From positions 24,953 to 88,952 of the forward strand of contig JAWKZI010000011.1 in assembly GCA_041396045.1 (NCBI GenBank): 64,000 nucleotides of DNA, in the 5' to 3' direction. The translations under genes and the position numbers were made by a program. Source of the DNA: SHZI01 sp041396045 (lineage in GTDB: Bacteria; Pseudomonadota; Gammaproteobacteria; Steroidobacterales; GCA-2729495). The notes under the pieces are model-generated. The model worked only from the letters and a program-made list of their open reading frames with translations. It searched no databases and was not told where the DNA came from. Shown piece after piece: positions 44,212-54,032 of this stretch; the first letter of the stretch is position 1; each line of letters starts with the position of its first letter.

Positions 44212-45091
44212 TCTGATCAGCCAGATCAACCCGCAGCTCTTCCATCATCTGTCGCGTGGTCTTGACCGGCCGGCCTGCTGCCGCCTCAAAATCAGACGGA
44301 ACATCAAAAGCACCATTGCGGACGCACTGGAAGCATCCGGTAAGCATTCTGGCCACGTCGACACCGCGTGCTGCAATTTTCTTGTCCTTCATCAGCAGGG
44401 CAACGTTCTCCTCGTCACTGAGCGTCTCGTAGCGCACCTTGAGGCCCAGCACTTCATTCGCCAGTTGAACCAGCATCGCCTGGCTCAGGCTTGGCCCGAC
44501 GAGATTGAAAGTCTTGCCATTGTGACGATCGTCCTGCGCCAGTTTGGCGATGGCGAAAGCCAGCTCGTTGATGGTGATGTAGCCGCACTTCCCCTGGCCA
44601 CCAACATTGCGGTACACCCCGGAGCCATTGGCATGAATGATGTGCCGCAGATCCAGTTCCAGGTACAGGCCATTGCGCGCAATCACCCACTCCAGGCCCG
44701 ATGACTTGAGATCCGCTTCAGATTTTCGGTTTACCTGCTGAGTACCCCAGAACCAGGTGTCCTGCTCCTGACCATTACCGATGACGCTGGTAAAAACCAT
44801 CTTGCGGACTCCGGCATCACCGGCTGCTGCAATGACATTCCGATGCAGTTCTACCCGGTCCCAGTCGCCGACCGGTGCCGAGATCATGACCAGGGCGTCG
44901 ACGCCCGTGAGTGCCGTCGCCATGCCTTCGATCGAGTTGTAGTCACCCGCACGCTTTTCGATCCCGGCAACCTGCACCTTGTCGGGACTGCGGGCGATGG
45001 CAACCATGTTCTCAGCCGCTGTGTCGGCAAGCAGTGCATGAAGAACCGCATGACCCAGTCGGCCCGATGCAGCGGATACAGCAGTTTTCAT
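44186..45091 (-). CDS. NmrA/QOR2-type NAD(P)H-dependent reductase
   Basis: 301 residues. The N-terminal motif VSAASGRLGHAVLHAL is an NADP loop of the atypical SDR type, and DALVMISAPVGDWDRVELHR plus MVFTSVIGNGQEQDT follow the pattern of QOR2/NmrA-like quinone reductases. Good Shine-Dalgarno (AGGGAG) upstream of the ATG. Role may be quinone or redox sensing; substrate unproven. Convergent overlap of 26 bp with the MFS gene. Confidence 0.86.
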   Translation of the reverse strand: MKTAVSAASGRLGHAVLHALLADTAAENMVAIARSPDKVQVAGIEKRAGDYNSIEGMATALTGVDALVMISAPVGDWDRVELHRNVIAAAGDAGVRKMVFTSVIGNGQEQDTWFWGTQQVNRKSEADLKSSGLEWVIARNGLYLELDLRHIIHANGSGVYRNVGGQGKCGYITINELAFAIAKLAQDDRHNGKTFNLVGPSLSQAMLVQLANEVLGLKVRYETLSDEENVALLMKDKKIAARGVDVARMLTGCFQCVRNGAFDVPSDFEAAAGRPVKTTRQMMEELRVDLADQIRSVQHQT

Positions 45092-45319
45092 CTTTCATGC
45101 TCCCTGAAGGTTCAGTCGATAGTGAAGCCGGACGCATGCAACTCCCCGGCTGCCTGACGGATCTCGTCGGCCAGCAAGCGGGCTGGCGGCACCACCGCTG
45201 TGGCTGATTGACCGCAAAATTTGCCGGAACCAGCTCGATCGCTTTTTCTTAAGGTTCGCGTAATCAATCTGGGTTACCTTGCAAACCAAGGCGATTTTGC
45301 CGAACCTGGAGAAAGCACG

Positions 45320-45586
45320 ATGAAACTCTATCTCACTGCGCCACTGGTCGTCGCGACGACCTTGCTGTCTGCCGCAGCATTCGCGGCCCCCGACTGCACG
45401 AAGGCCCCACAGGACCAGTGGATGCCAGAAGCCACGATGAAGCAAAAGATCCTTGATCAAGGCTACACAATCAAGGTCTTCAAGGTATCGGGCAACTGTT
45501 ACGAAATATATGGTAAAGACAAGGACGGCAAGAACGTCGAGATCTACTTTGATCCGACCGACGGCCGTATCGTCAAGCAGCGCTGA
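45320..45586 (+). CDS. secreted PepSY domain protein
   Basis: 88 residues from the ATG at 45320. Signal peptide (LYLTAPLVVATTLLSAAAFA), then a single PepSY domain (MKQKILDQGYTIKVFKVSGN, NVEIYFDPTDGRIVKQR). These small proteins often pair with cytochrome b561, as here: the next gene begins 21 bp on. Probably a periplasmic regulator or heme-environment helper. Confidence 0.9.
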   Translation: MKLYLTAPLVVATTLLSAAAFAAPDCTKAPQDQWMPEATMKQKILDQGYTIKVFKVSGNCYEIYGKDKDGKNVEIYFDPTDGRIVKQR

Positions 45587-45606
45587 CTGCTGGCAGCGGG
45601 ATCGCC

Positions 45607-46170
45607 GTGAACGCCACTGTAAAAGTCTGGGACCCGGTTGTTCGCGTACTGCACTGGTCGCTGGCAATCGTGGTCCTCACCGACTTCATTGCCGAGGGCG
45701 GCGATCCCCTGCATAACTGGCTTGGCTACATAGCGCTCTTCCTGATCGGCGTCCGGTTTGTCTGGGGCTGGGTTGGCTCGGCGCATGCGCGCTTCAGCAA
45801 CTGGGTCCGTGGGCCACGGGCGGTGCGTCAGTACCTGCGCGAGCGGCTGGCTGGCCGCTCGCGACGGCAACTCGGCCACAATCCGGCGGCGGCCTCAATG
45901 ATGGTTGCACTGCTCATTGGCGCTGCCATCGTCGGTATCACTGGCTGGCTGCAAACCACAGACTACTTCTTTGGCACGGAATGGCTCGAGGAACTCCATG
46001 AAGTGCTCGCCTATGTGGTGTTGGTAATGGTTGGGCTGCATGTCCTGGCTGCCATCACCGAGAGCTTCTACTACCGGGAGAACCTCATCGCGTCGATGCT
46101 CCACGGTCGCAAGCGGGCACTGGGCGTTGATGAGCCGGACTGTCAACCGGGCAGGAAGACCACCGGCTGA
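45607..46170 (+). CDS. cytochrome b561-type membrane protein
   Basis: 187 residues from a GTG. Four helices. VWDPVVRVLHWSLAIVVLTD, GGDPLHNWLGYIALFLIGVR and ELHEVLAYVVLVMVGLHVLA carry the His ligands for two haems b (LHW, LHN, LHE, GLH). Transfers electrons across the membrane, often from quinol. Paired with the PepSY gene just upstream. Confidence 0.93.
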   Translation: MNATVKVWDPVVRVLHWSLAIVVLTDFIAEGGDPLHNWLGYIALFLIGVRFVWGWVGSAHARFSNWVRGPRAVRQYLRERLAGRSRRQLGHNPAAASMMVALLIGAAIVGITGWLQTTDYFFGTEWLEELHEVLAYVVLVMVGLHVLAAITESFYYRENLIASMLHGRKRALGVDEPDCQPGRKTTG

Positions 46171-46264
46171 TACCCCGCCTGACCCAGCCGCCACGCTGAG
46201 CTACGACCTCTACTGCACTGCATACCGCCGCGGATAATGAAGGGTCACGCGGGCGGTCCTTGTT

Positions 46265-47717
46265 ATGATCCATGGCATGAACACGCGCGCATGGCCACGG
46301 CAACAACTGCTCCACATGATGCATCGCGCGCATGTTGTGAGCAGCCTGATCGTGGCATTGATCGTCATGGCCAGTTCAACCGCCGCGCTGGCAGCCGGCC
46401 AGTCGGTCTGGCTGCTCGATGTAGACGGCCCCATCGGACCTGCCACTGCGGACTACTTCATTTCAAATCTGCATGCTGCGGAACGTGCCGATGCAGAATT
46501 GTTCGTGCTGCAGCTCGATACACCCGGCGGTCTTGATCGTTCAATGCGCGACATGATCAAGGCCATCCTCAGCTCAACCGTGCCTGTTGCCACCTACGTC
46601 GCACCAAACGGGTCTCGCGCCGCGAGTGCCGGTACCTATCTGATGTATGCCAGCCATATCGCGGCCATGGCACCGGCAACCAACATCGGATCGTCGACGC
46701 CGGTCAGCATGGGCGGAGAATCCCCGCTGCCGATGCCTGGCTCCAAGCCAGAACCAGAACCAGAGAAGGAACCAGGCGACAAGGCCGCAAACGACAAGGC
46801 CAGCGACGAATCACCGGCGCCATTGCCCGGCACACCGATGGAACGCAAGGTCCTTAACGACGCAGTCGCCTACATCCGCAGCCTTGCCGAACTGCGTGGA
46901 CGCAACAAGGAATGGGCGGAAAAAACAGTGCGCGATGCCGCCAACCTGCCTGCTTCCGAAGCACTTGCAAAGCAGGTCATCGATCTTGTCGCGCCGAACC
47001 TCGACGATCTGCTCGCCAAACTCAACGGTCGCACAATCAAAGTTCGCGATAGCACGGTAACGCTTGACTTGAACGACCCTGTGATTCATCAGGTAACCCT
47101 GGCTGGCGATACGAGTTGCTCTCGGTAATCACCGATCCGAACGTTGCCTACATTCTGCTGATGATCGGCATCTATGGATTGCTTCTGGAGTTCTATCATC
47201 CAGGCACCGGTGTACCTGGCGTCATCGGTGTCATTTGCCTGCTGCTCGGGGCTACGCCCTGCAGATGCTGCCCGTGAACTACGCTGGTCTCGCCCTGATC
47301 GTGGTCGGTGTCGGCCTGATGGTGGCGGAGGTGTTCTCCCCCGGCGTCGGCGTATTCGGCGTGGGCGGTGTGATTTCCTTTGTGATTGGTTCGGTAATAC
47401 TCATGGATACCGATTTGCCTGGATATCAGATCTCGATTCCGATCATCGCCGCATTCGCGGCTGCATCCCTTGCCTTCTTTCTGTTCGTCATCGGCGCCGC
47501 CATCAAGGCGCGCAGCACCAGGGTCGTCACCGGGCGCGAGTCCATGATCGGCGCGCAAGCTGTAGTGCTGGAGGACTTCCACGGCGATGGCCTGGTCCGC
47601 TTGTATGGCGAGATCTGGCAAGCGGCCTCTTCCACACCGCTGACCAAAAATACACGGGTGCGGGTCGTTGCAATCGACGGCCTCGTTCTCAGGGTTGAAC
47701 CACTGGAGCTAATCTGA
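46265..47717 (+). pseudogene. NfeD-type membrane serine protease, two frameshifts
   Basis: First frame to 47104: signal, ClpP-like protease domain with LFVLQLDTPGGLDRSMRDMI and PNGSRAASAGTYLMYASHIA, the S of AASAG being the nucleophile, and a Pro/Glu-rich insert (about 158-190). Shifts by one lost G near 47107 (restoring AGRYELLSVITDPNVAYILL) and one lost C near 47250 (restoring LLGAYALQMLPVNYAG), then GVGGVISFVIGSVILM helices and a C-terminal NfeD OB domain (RESMIGAQAVVLEDF). In this family the protease cleaves stomatins; the slipin gene follows, sharing a start/stop overlap (47717). Confidence 0.87.
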
Positions 47718-48484
47718 TGCAAATCTTCACCGGAATACTGATCGCGCTTGTCGCGTTTCTGCTGTTCAGCTCGATACGCATACTGCGTGAATACGAACGC
47801 GGCGTGGTATTCATGCTGGGGCGCTTTTACTCAGTCAAGGGCCCAGGCCTGATCATCCTGATCCCGGTCGTTCAGCAGATGGTAAAGCTGGACCTGCGCA
47901 CTATCGTGATGGATATTCCCAGCCAGGACCTGATCACCCGCGACAACGTGTCGGTAAAGGTGAACGCAGTTTTGTACTTCCGCGTGGTCGATCCTGAACG
48001 CGCGATCATTAACGTCGAAAACTACACCGAAGCGACTGGTCAGCTCGCACAGACCACCTTGCGTTCCGTGCTCGGCCGGCATGAACTGGACGCACTGCTG
48101 GCGGAGCGTGACAAGCTCAACGTGGACCTGCAGAAAATTCTCGACCAGCAGACCGATCAGTGGGGCATCAAGGTCGCCAACGTTGAGATCAAGCATGTGG
48201 ATATCGACGAGAGCATGATCCGGGCAATCGCCAAACAGGCCGAGGCCGAGCGGGAGCGACGCGCCAAGGTCATCCACGCAGAAGGTGAATCCCAGGCAGC
48301 ACAGAAGCTGGTCGACGCGGCCGCACAGCTTGCAACCCAGCCGATGTCCTTGCAGCTTCGCTATCTGCAGACGCTGGTAGAAATCGCTGGCGAAAAGAGC
48401 TCTACGGTTGTGTTCCCGATTCCGATCAATCTGATGGATAACCTGTCGAAACTGTTGGAAGGGCGATCACCGGAACAGAAGTAG
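47717..48484 (+). CDS. slipin/stomatin-like SPFH protein
   Basis: 255 residues. One N-terminal helix (about 3-20), then a Band 7/SPFH domain: REYERGVVFMLGRFYSVKGPG, DLITRDNVSVKVNAVLYFRV, IINVENYTEATGQLAQTTLR, and GIKVANVEIKHVDIDESMIR. A coiled-coil (about 175-210, KQAEAERERRAKVIHAEGES) follows. Forms membrane microdomain scaffolds; substrate and partner of the NfeD protease, with which it overlaps by one base. Confidence 0.94.
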   Translation: MQIFTGILIALVAFLLFSSIRILREYERGVVFMLGRFYSVKGPGLIILIPVVQQMVKLDLRTIVMDIPSQDLITRDNVSVKVNAVLYFRVVDPERAIINVENYTEATGQLAQTTLRSVLGRHELDALLAERDKLNVDLQKILDQQTDQWGIKVANVEIKHVDIDESMIRAIAKQAEAERERRAKVIHAEGESQAAQKLVDAAAQLATQPMSLQLRYLQTLVEIAGEKSSTVVFPIPINLMDNLSKLLEGRSPEQK

Positions 48485-48503
48485 ATGGGCGGTATCGACT
48501 GAC

Positions 48504-48536
48504 AACCAGCAGCCGTGATGGCCTTGACTGCTGGTT
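48504..48536 (+). terminator. hairpin between convergent slipin and LLM genes
   Basis: AACCAGCAG (48504-48512) and CTGCTGGTT (48528-48536) are perfect 9-bp arms around a 15-nt loop, in the 56 bp between converging genes. No T-run follows on either side, so it may act as a weak bidirectional terminator or 3'-end stabiliser. Confidence 0.45.
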
Positions 48537-48540
48537 CCAC

Positions 48541-49560
48541 TCAGTTCTGGTGGCGCAACCTCGGCAGCAGTTGCCTGCCGATGATATGCAGGGATTTGTC
48601 CGGTTCGTCGTGCAGGCGCAATGCGTTTTCGGTCATGCCGGCTGCGGCGAAACCCTTGATTCGTTCAACATGGCGGTCCAGGTCGCCCAGATCTCCAGCG
48701 AGGCTCAGGCCTTCAACCAGCGTGGCCACGATCTCCGGCGGCACACCCTTGATCTCGCCAGCCCTGGTACGAAACGCCGTGAGGAATGCACCCTTGTTGT
48801 CATGCACAACACGAGCTTCTTCAGGCGTCAGGAACGGCTCGTACCAGGCTTCCTCAAGCCAGCCACGGAGCATGAGTTCACGACGTGCCTCACGAAATGA
48901 CGCTTCGCGGTCTTCCTTGATATGGAAGGCACAAAAGTTGTTGACGCGAAAATCAGCAGCAGTTCGGTCATGCCGCACCAGTCCGTCGCGAATATCGCTC
49001 ATGCACTTGCCCAGCATTGGCACGATCATGTCGCTGAACATGGTGCCGTCAGCAAACCGGGTAGCCATGTCGAGCATCTTTGGACCGGTGGCGCCAGCAT
49101 AAATGACCGGTGGCGTACCCTTGACCCAGGTCGAGTGGAAATAGCGCGACTTGTAGACCTCGCCGTCCCACACCACCTTCTGACCACGCACCGCGCGCCT
49201 TGCCATTGCCACAGCTTCGCCAGCACCCGTCACCCGCTTGCCGTAGGGCTTGCCAAGGACGCCGGGCCACTGGCCGCCACCGCCGATAACCACCATGCCG
49301 CGGCCGTTGGAGAACTCATTGAGTGTGGAGACGGCGTTGGCGATTTTTAAAGGGTGCATTTCATAGGGGCTGATAACCACAGCACCGAGCATGATCCTGC
49401 TGGTGGCCATGGCTGCCGGCATGAGGCACATGAACGGATCCCGACCATCCGCGTAGTTTTGCGTCCAGAGTCCGCGCAGGCCATAGCCTTCGGCAATCCG
49501 GGCCAGCTCGGCCACTTGTGCCGGCGTGACATCCGCTTCAAGAATGACATCGATTTCCAT
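48541..49560 (-). CDS. LLM-class flavin-dependent oxidoreductase
   Basis: 339 residues from the ATG at 49560 (MEIDVIL); an in-frame ATG at 49599 would add 13. TIM barrel with F420/FMN-type blocks: LWTQNYADGRDPFMCLMPAA, LGAVVISPYEMHPLKIANAV, GRGMVVIGGGG, PPVIYAGATGPKMLDMATRF. Luciferase-like monooxygenase/reductase, cofactor F420 or FMN not decidable from sequence. Alone between convergent slipin and divergent PAQR genes. Confidence 0.88.
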   Translation of the reverse strand: MEIDVILEADVTPAQVAELARIAEGYGLRGLWTQNYADGRDPFMCLMPAAMATSRIMLGAVVISPYEMHPLKIANAVSTLNEFSNGRGMVVIGGGGQWPGVLGKPYGKRVTGAGEAVAMARRAVRGQKVVWDGEVYKSRYFHSTWVKGTPPVIYAGATGPKMLDMATRFADGTMFSDMIVPMLGKCMSDIRDGLVRHDRTAADFRVNNFCAFHIKEDREASFREARRELMLRGWLEEAWYEPFLTPEEARVVHDNKGAFLTAFRTRAGEIKGVPPEIVATLVEGLSLAGDLGDLDRHVERIKGFAAAGMTENALRLHDEPDKSLHIIGRQLLPRLRHQN

Positions 49561-49784
49561 CGGTACGTGCTCACTGGATGCTCTGAATCCCGGATCCATT
49601 AGAGGACTGGCGGGGCTCTCTCGCCATCGTGGGGTCTACCTATGGGCAGAGTAGTGGCGGCACCCCCACCATCCAGGCAAGGACTACAATGGTGGTCATT
49701 CGCAGACAGCATAGGTAGTCACCCTGCAAAGTCGCTGCAGATATCACCTGAGCGGCCACACAGGTATACAGGTCAATCAAGTCC

Positions 49785-50441
49785 ATGACAGCTTCGCATA
49801 TAGCAATTGAACACAAGCAGAGTATTGGCGAGGAGATCAGCAACAGCATCAGCCATGGGCTTGGCCTGTTGCTGGCCATTGCAGCACTACCGGTACTGAT
49901 CATCCACGCTGCACGCGAGGGCTCCGCTTCGTCCATGATCGGCGCCGTGGTATTCGGCAGCAGTGCGATCATGCTGTACCTGAGTTCACTGCTTTATCAC
50001 GCAACCTGGCACGCGCGCACCAAGAGCATTCTGCAAACTCTGGATCACGCGGCCATCTATCTGCTTATTGCCGGCACCTATACACCGTTCACCCTGGGAG
50101 TGCTCCGTGGCGCATGGGGCTGGACGCTGTTCGGTCTGGTATGGACGATGGCCCTGGCAGGACTGCTGTTCAAGATCTGCGTGGGCACGCGATTCCCGCG
50201 CGTCTCCACGACTTTGTATATCGCGATGGGCTGGATGGCGCTGATCGCGATCCGTCCACTGTGGCTATACCTGCCGGTAGAGGGCTGGATCTGGCTGCTG
50301 GCAGGTGGTGCAGCGTATACGCTGGGCGTTGTGTTCTTCGTCCTGGATGCCCGCATCCGCTACGGTCACTTCATCTGGCACCTGTTTGTGCTGGCGGGCA
50401 CAGCCTGCCATTTCGTGGCAGTGCTGCGCTATGCGTATTGA
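49785..50441 (+). CDS. hemolysin III / PAQR family membrane protein
   Basis: 218 residues, seven helices. PAQR signature residues: GEEISNSISHGLGLLLA, SLLYHATWHARTKSILQTLD, HAAIYLLIAGTYTPF and HFIWHLFVLAGTACHF, with Asp and three His forming a likely zinc site. Related to YqfA/TrhA; probably membrane-lipid homeostasis, not lysis. Convergent with the LytTR gene (50 bp). Confidence 0.93.
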   Translation: MTASHIAIEHKQSIGEEISNSISHGLGLLLAIAALPVLIIHAAREGSASSMIGAVVFGSSAIMLYLSSLLYHATWHARTKSILQTLDHAAIYLLIAGTYTPFTLGVLRGAWGWTLFGLVWTMALAGLLFKICVGTRFPRVSTTLYIAMGWMALIAIRPLWLYLPVEGWIWLLAGGAAYTLGVVFFVLDARIRYGHFIWHLFVLAGTACHFVAVLRYAY

Positions 50442-50490
50442 CGCTGCACACAGATGTGCTGGTTGAGTTCCGATCAATCGAAACCGGAAG

Positions 50491-51432
50491 CTAGCCGCGT
50501 ATCACCGCCGGACTCGCCTCATGGGCTGCTTTACCGGCGGCGAGTATCGCTCGCACATCACGCAGATACGACCTGCTAACTGGCACCTTCAAGCCATTGG
50601 AGAGGTGTAGCTCATAACCGTGATTTTTCTGTTCGAGCGTCGCGATGGAGGTTGCTGAAACCCAGTAAGACCGGTGTACGCGGAGCCCGGGCAAACGGCG
50701 GACCTCGCGCACGGCATCCGAAAATCGATAGTGAATCAGTTCCTGGCCATGATCGGTGGTGATTCGCACATAGTGATCCTGCGCTTCAAGTGCGACAATC
50801 CGTCCGCGTTTGGCAACCGCCACCTGATTCATGAACGGCGGCTCCACATCCTCGGCATGCCTCAAACTGGCTGACGCGCTCGTGTCGACCAACGGTGCGT
50901 ACGGGGCCAACCCGCTTCGTTTGTCGTCAATCACGACTTCCGGATACCGATGCCGCGGCACCCCCAGGACCACCGAATAGAAAATGTTCGCAGCCATCCA
51001 AAGCGCCATACCCGGAAAGATATCCGCCACAACCATGGCGAAAAATTCCGGCGTGGATTCGGCTCTCAGGTGCGCGGGGACACGGACCGTTTCGCCCAGT
51101 ACGCTGGCGAACTCAAGGTATCGACTGATCGGGTAAAAAAACAGAAGCGCGGCAATCCCGACGCCGGCAGTCCAGATTAGCCATGCGGGCGGCCGCCACG
51201 GTCGCAAAAGCGAATATGCGGCCTGCGAACCGGCAATAGCGGCGAACCACTCGAGCATGACGAGGCCGATCCAGAATACGATCGCGACGGCGCGCGGTAC
51301 GTCCGCACCGACGAAAACCTGATTCCACCCCAGGACCAGCCCCACGAAAGCCGGGATACCAACGTAGAAGCAGATGCCCGACTTGAACTGCATACCCTGC
51401 AGTTCGCGCCGGATGACCTCAGGAATGACCAT
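50491..51432 (-). CDS. membrane-bound LytTR transcriptional regulator
   Basis: 313 residues. Four N-terminal helices (about 20-190; GICFYVGIPAFVGLVLGW, AIVFWIGLVMLEWFAAIAGS, AWLIWTAGVGIAALLFFYPI, ADIFPGMALWMAANIFYSVV), then a C-terminal LytTR DNA-binding domain (about 200-300: VALEAQDHYVRITTDHGQEL, RVHRSYWVSATSIATLEQKN, GLKVPVSRSYLRDV). One-component sensor. Divergent from the TonB receptor across 156 bp, so likely its regulator. Confidence 0.92.
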   Translation of the reverse strand: MVIPEVIRRELQGMQFKSGICFYVGIPAFVGLVLGWNQVFVGADVPRAVAIVFWIGLVMLEWFAAIAGSQAAYSLLRPWRPPAWLIWTAGVGIAALLFFYPISRYLEFASVLGETVRVPAHLRAESTPEFFAMVVADIFPGMALWMAANIFYSVVLGVPRHRYPEVVIDDKRSGLAPYAPLVDTSASASLRHAEDVEPPFMNQVAVAKRGRIVALEAQDHYVRITTDHGQELIHYRFSDAVREVRRLPGLRVHRSYWVSATSIATLEQKNHGYELHLSNGLKVPVSRSYLRDVRAILAAGKAAHEASPAVIRG

Positions 51433-51588
51433 AATATTCCATGCGTCCCGCGATACGTCGGTGTCACTGGCGAAAATATAGCATTCGTGGCTGCTGGCCG
51501 CGAAATAACGCGTGACCGCACCGGTTCAGACTGGCAGATTTGCCGCCTTCGCGCTCTCGATCACGAGCCGTACACGGGGAATCGGATT

Positions 51589-54002
51589 ATGCAGGTCAAG
51601 TACCAGCTCTCGGTGAGCCTCATTGCCGCCAGCGTAGCAGGAATCGTTTCCGGCCCAATAGCAGCGCAGGAGCCGACTCGTTCGACTCCGCAGCTCGAGG
51701 AGATCGTCGTCACAGTGCGCAAGACCGCAGAGAACCTGCAACGGGTGCCACTGGCCGTCACGGCTTTTGATCAACGAGGGATCGAGGATGCGGCCATAGC
51801 GAGACTGGAGGATGTGGCAGCATTTACTCCGGGGCTGACGTTTTCCAACGTGTTCGGCGACTTTCTGCCAGCGCCTGTCATTCGTGGCATGGCTCCGACA
51901 GATATCTTCGGCGAGAACAACACGTCGATCTTTGTGGACGGCGTCTACGTTTCGGGCCGCGAGGGCCTGAACTTCAGCCAGCTCGATATTGAGCGCATAG
52001 AAATCGTGAAAGGCCCGCAAAGCGCGATGTACGGGCGAAACAGTTTCAGCGGCGCGATAAATATCATCACCGGGAACCCGACTGACGAGTTTGACGGCTT
52101 GCTGCAAGCGAAAGTCGGCAACGACGGCCGGTTCAACGGTTCGGCCACGGTTTCGGGGCCTCTGCTCGGTGATACGCTGACCGGACGGCTGGCGGTGAGC
52201 CACGATGAATGGGACGGCTCGTACGATAATGCCAATCCACGAGGTAACCAGAATATCGGCGGTTATCAGTACGACACGGTACAGGGGAAGCTGGCCTGGG
52301 CGCCGGCCGAGAGCCTCGATGTCGTCTTCGCCGGCTACTACTCCAATGACCAGATAGACCCGACCGCAATCGTCGGCATTCCTGCCAACTGCGAGGATCG
52401 CAACGGCGTGCCAGGCCAGCCACCGGGCATGCGACTGCAAAACTACTGTGGCAAGTTCCAGGGTATCGATACTGGCGATATCGCCGTGATACCGGAAGCA
52501 ACTGGCGAGGACCGTGATGTCGTCCGCGGCAGCCTTACCATCGATTGGCGCGCAGGACCAGGTACCTTAACTTCGCTGACCGGCTACTCCAGCGTGGATC
52601 ACAAATCACTCGAGGATGCGTCGTGGAACCAGGGCGACAGTTATCCGTGGATCTACGCCCGTACCGGCGGGCAGCTCGCGAGCTTTCCAAGTGCCGTGCT
52701 GCGTGTCGATGATGGCGCCCGCACCGACGAATGGAGTGAAGAGCTGCGCTGGACAAGTGCACAGGACCGTCGCGTCCGTTACACCGGCGGTCTTTACTAT
52801 TACTCGGTCGAGCGGAAGACCTATGAACCGACGCTCATCGCGCAGCAGGCACTGCCGGCAGATCTCGCCGGCCTGTGCCCGTGCATCGGGCCGTTCTTCC
52901 CCGGTGGCCCGGCCGTGCCGATCGGGACCGGCGCCTACGGGCCCTGGTTTACACCAAACGGCAGTGCCGGCAGCAATGCCAATCAGCTCAACCAGACGCA
53001 GGACACGAACGCCTGGGCTGTGTTTGCTGCAATCGACGCCGACCTTACGACACAGTTGACTGGCCGCGTCGAGCTGCGTTACACCGATGAGGAGAAGAAA
53101 ATCAAGCTGCCGCTGGCGATGGAATCGCGCACGGATCGATGGGATTCATGGACAGGCCGCGCGTCGCTGTCCTATCAACTGACTGACGCGACGATGTTCT
53201 ACGGGTCTCTGGCTCGCGGAGGAAAAGCGGCGGCTTTGATTCCGAGCTGGACACGGTGTTGAATCAGACTGTGGTCGCCAGCTTCGATCCGGAAGTGAAC
53301 TGGACCTATGAAGCAGGGTACAAGAGCAGCCTGTTCGGTGGCCGTGTACTGGCAGATGTCGCAATTTTCTATATTGACTGGACAGACATCGTCATCCCGC
53401 AAACCTTCGAGGAGATCGACGGTGTACCCCTGGGCCTGCCGGTAGCCCTGAGCACCAATGCCGGGGACGCGACTGTCAAAGGGACAGAAGTGTCGCTCCA
53501 GGCAGCGTTGACCGACGAGCTCACACTGCAGGTCGGTGGATCATGGTCCGACGCGAACTATGAGGAAGCCAAAATCACCACTTTCGCGACCTGGCCGAGC
53601 TTTTACCCGGACGGCGATGTTTCCGGCAATGCCTTGCTGCGCCAGTCCGAATGGCAAGGCAACGCTTCGCTGACCTGGCGCCACCCGGTCACGCCGGTCT
53701 GGGCGTTTTACACGCGCGGCGATGCGCTATACCAGAGCGAACAATTTGTCGGGGCCGACAACGAATCCGAGATTCCGGCACGCACGACTGTGAACCTGCG
53801 GCTGGGGCTGGACTCTGACACCTTTCAGGTAGAACTGTGGACAGAGAACCTGTTTGATGAGGACGCACCGACAGGCGCTTTCCGCGACGTCTACTTCAAC
53901 AACACACCAAACGGCACCACGTCGGCGCCCGGGGACTTTTTCGCGTGGCGCATGTCTGTCAGCCAACCACGTCGAACCACATACGGAGTGACCGCAAGCT
54001 AA
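51589..54002 (+). pseudogene. TonB-dependent receptor, frameshift near 53228
   Basis: Start at 51589. Signal peptide, TonB box region (EEIVVTVRKTAE), plug domain (about 40-165, VPLAVTAFDQRGIEDAAIAR, DIERIEIVKGPQSAMYGRNS) and beta barrel to GVTAS. A lost A in an AAAAA run splits the frame: the intact reading GGKSGGFDSELDTVLNQTVV joins both halves into about 804 residues, a normal size. Ends SQPRRTTYGVTAS, with no aromatic end. Outer-membrane uptake of an iron chelate, haem or other substrate. Followed by PepSY and HutX-like genes. Confidence 0.88.
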
Positions 54003-54032
54003 CGATTCTAGACTCACAAGCATGGATGCAGC

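Noticed and set aside
42759..44216. 485-residue ORF in another frame of the MFS gene
   Set aside because: Reads low-complexity Arg/Gly/Ser sequence; the MFS frame has clear transporter helices and motifs.
45112..45220. Possible 3' remnant of a minus-strand gene ending ELHASGFTID
   Set aside because: About 36 codons read as a helical C-terminus, but no start, domain or extended frame upstream; chance cannot be excluded.
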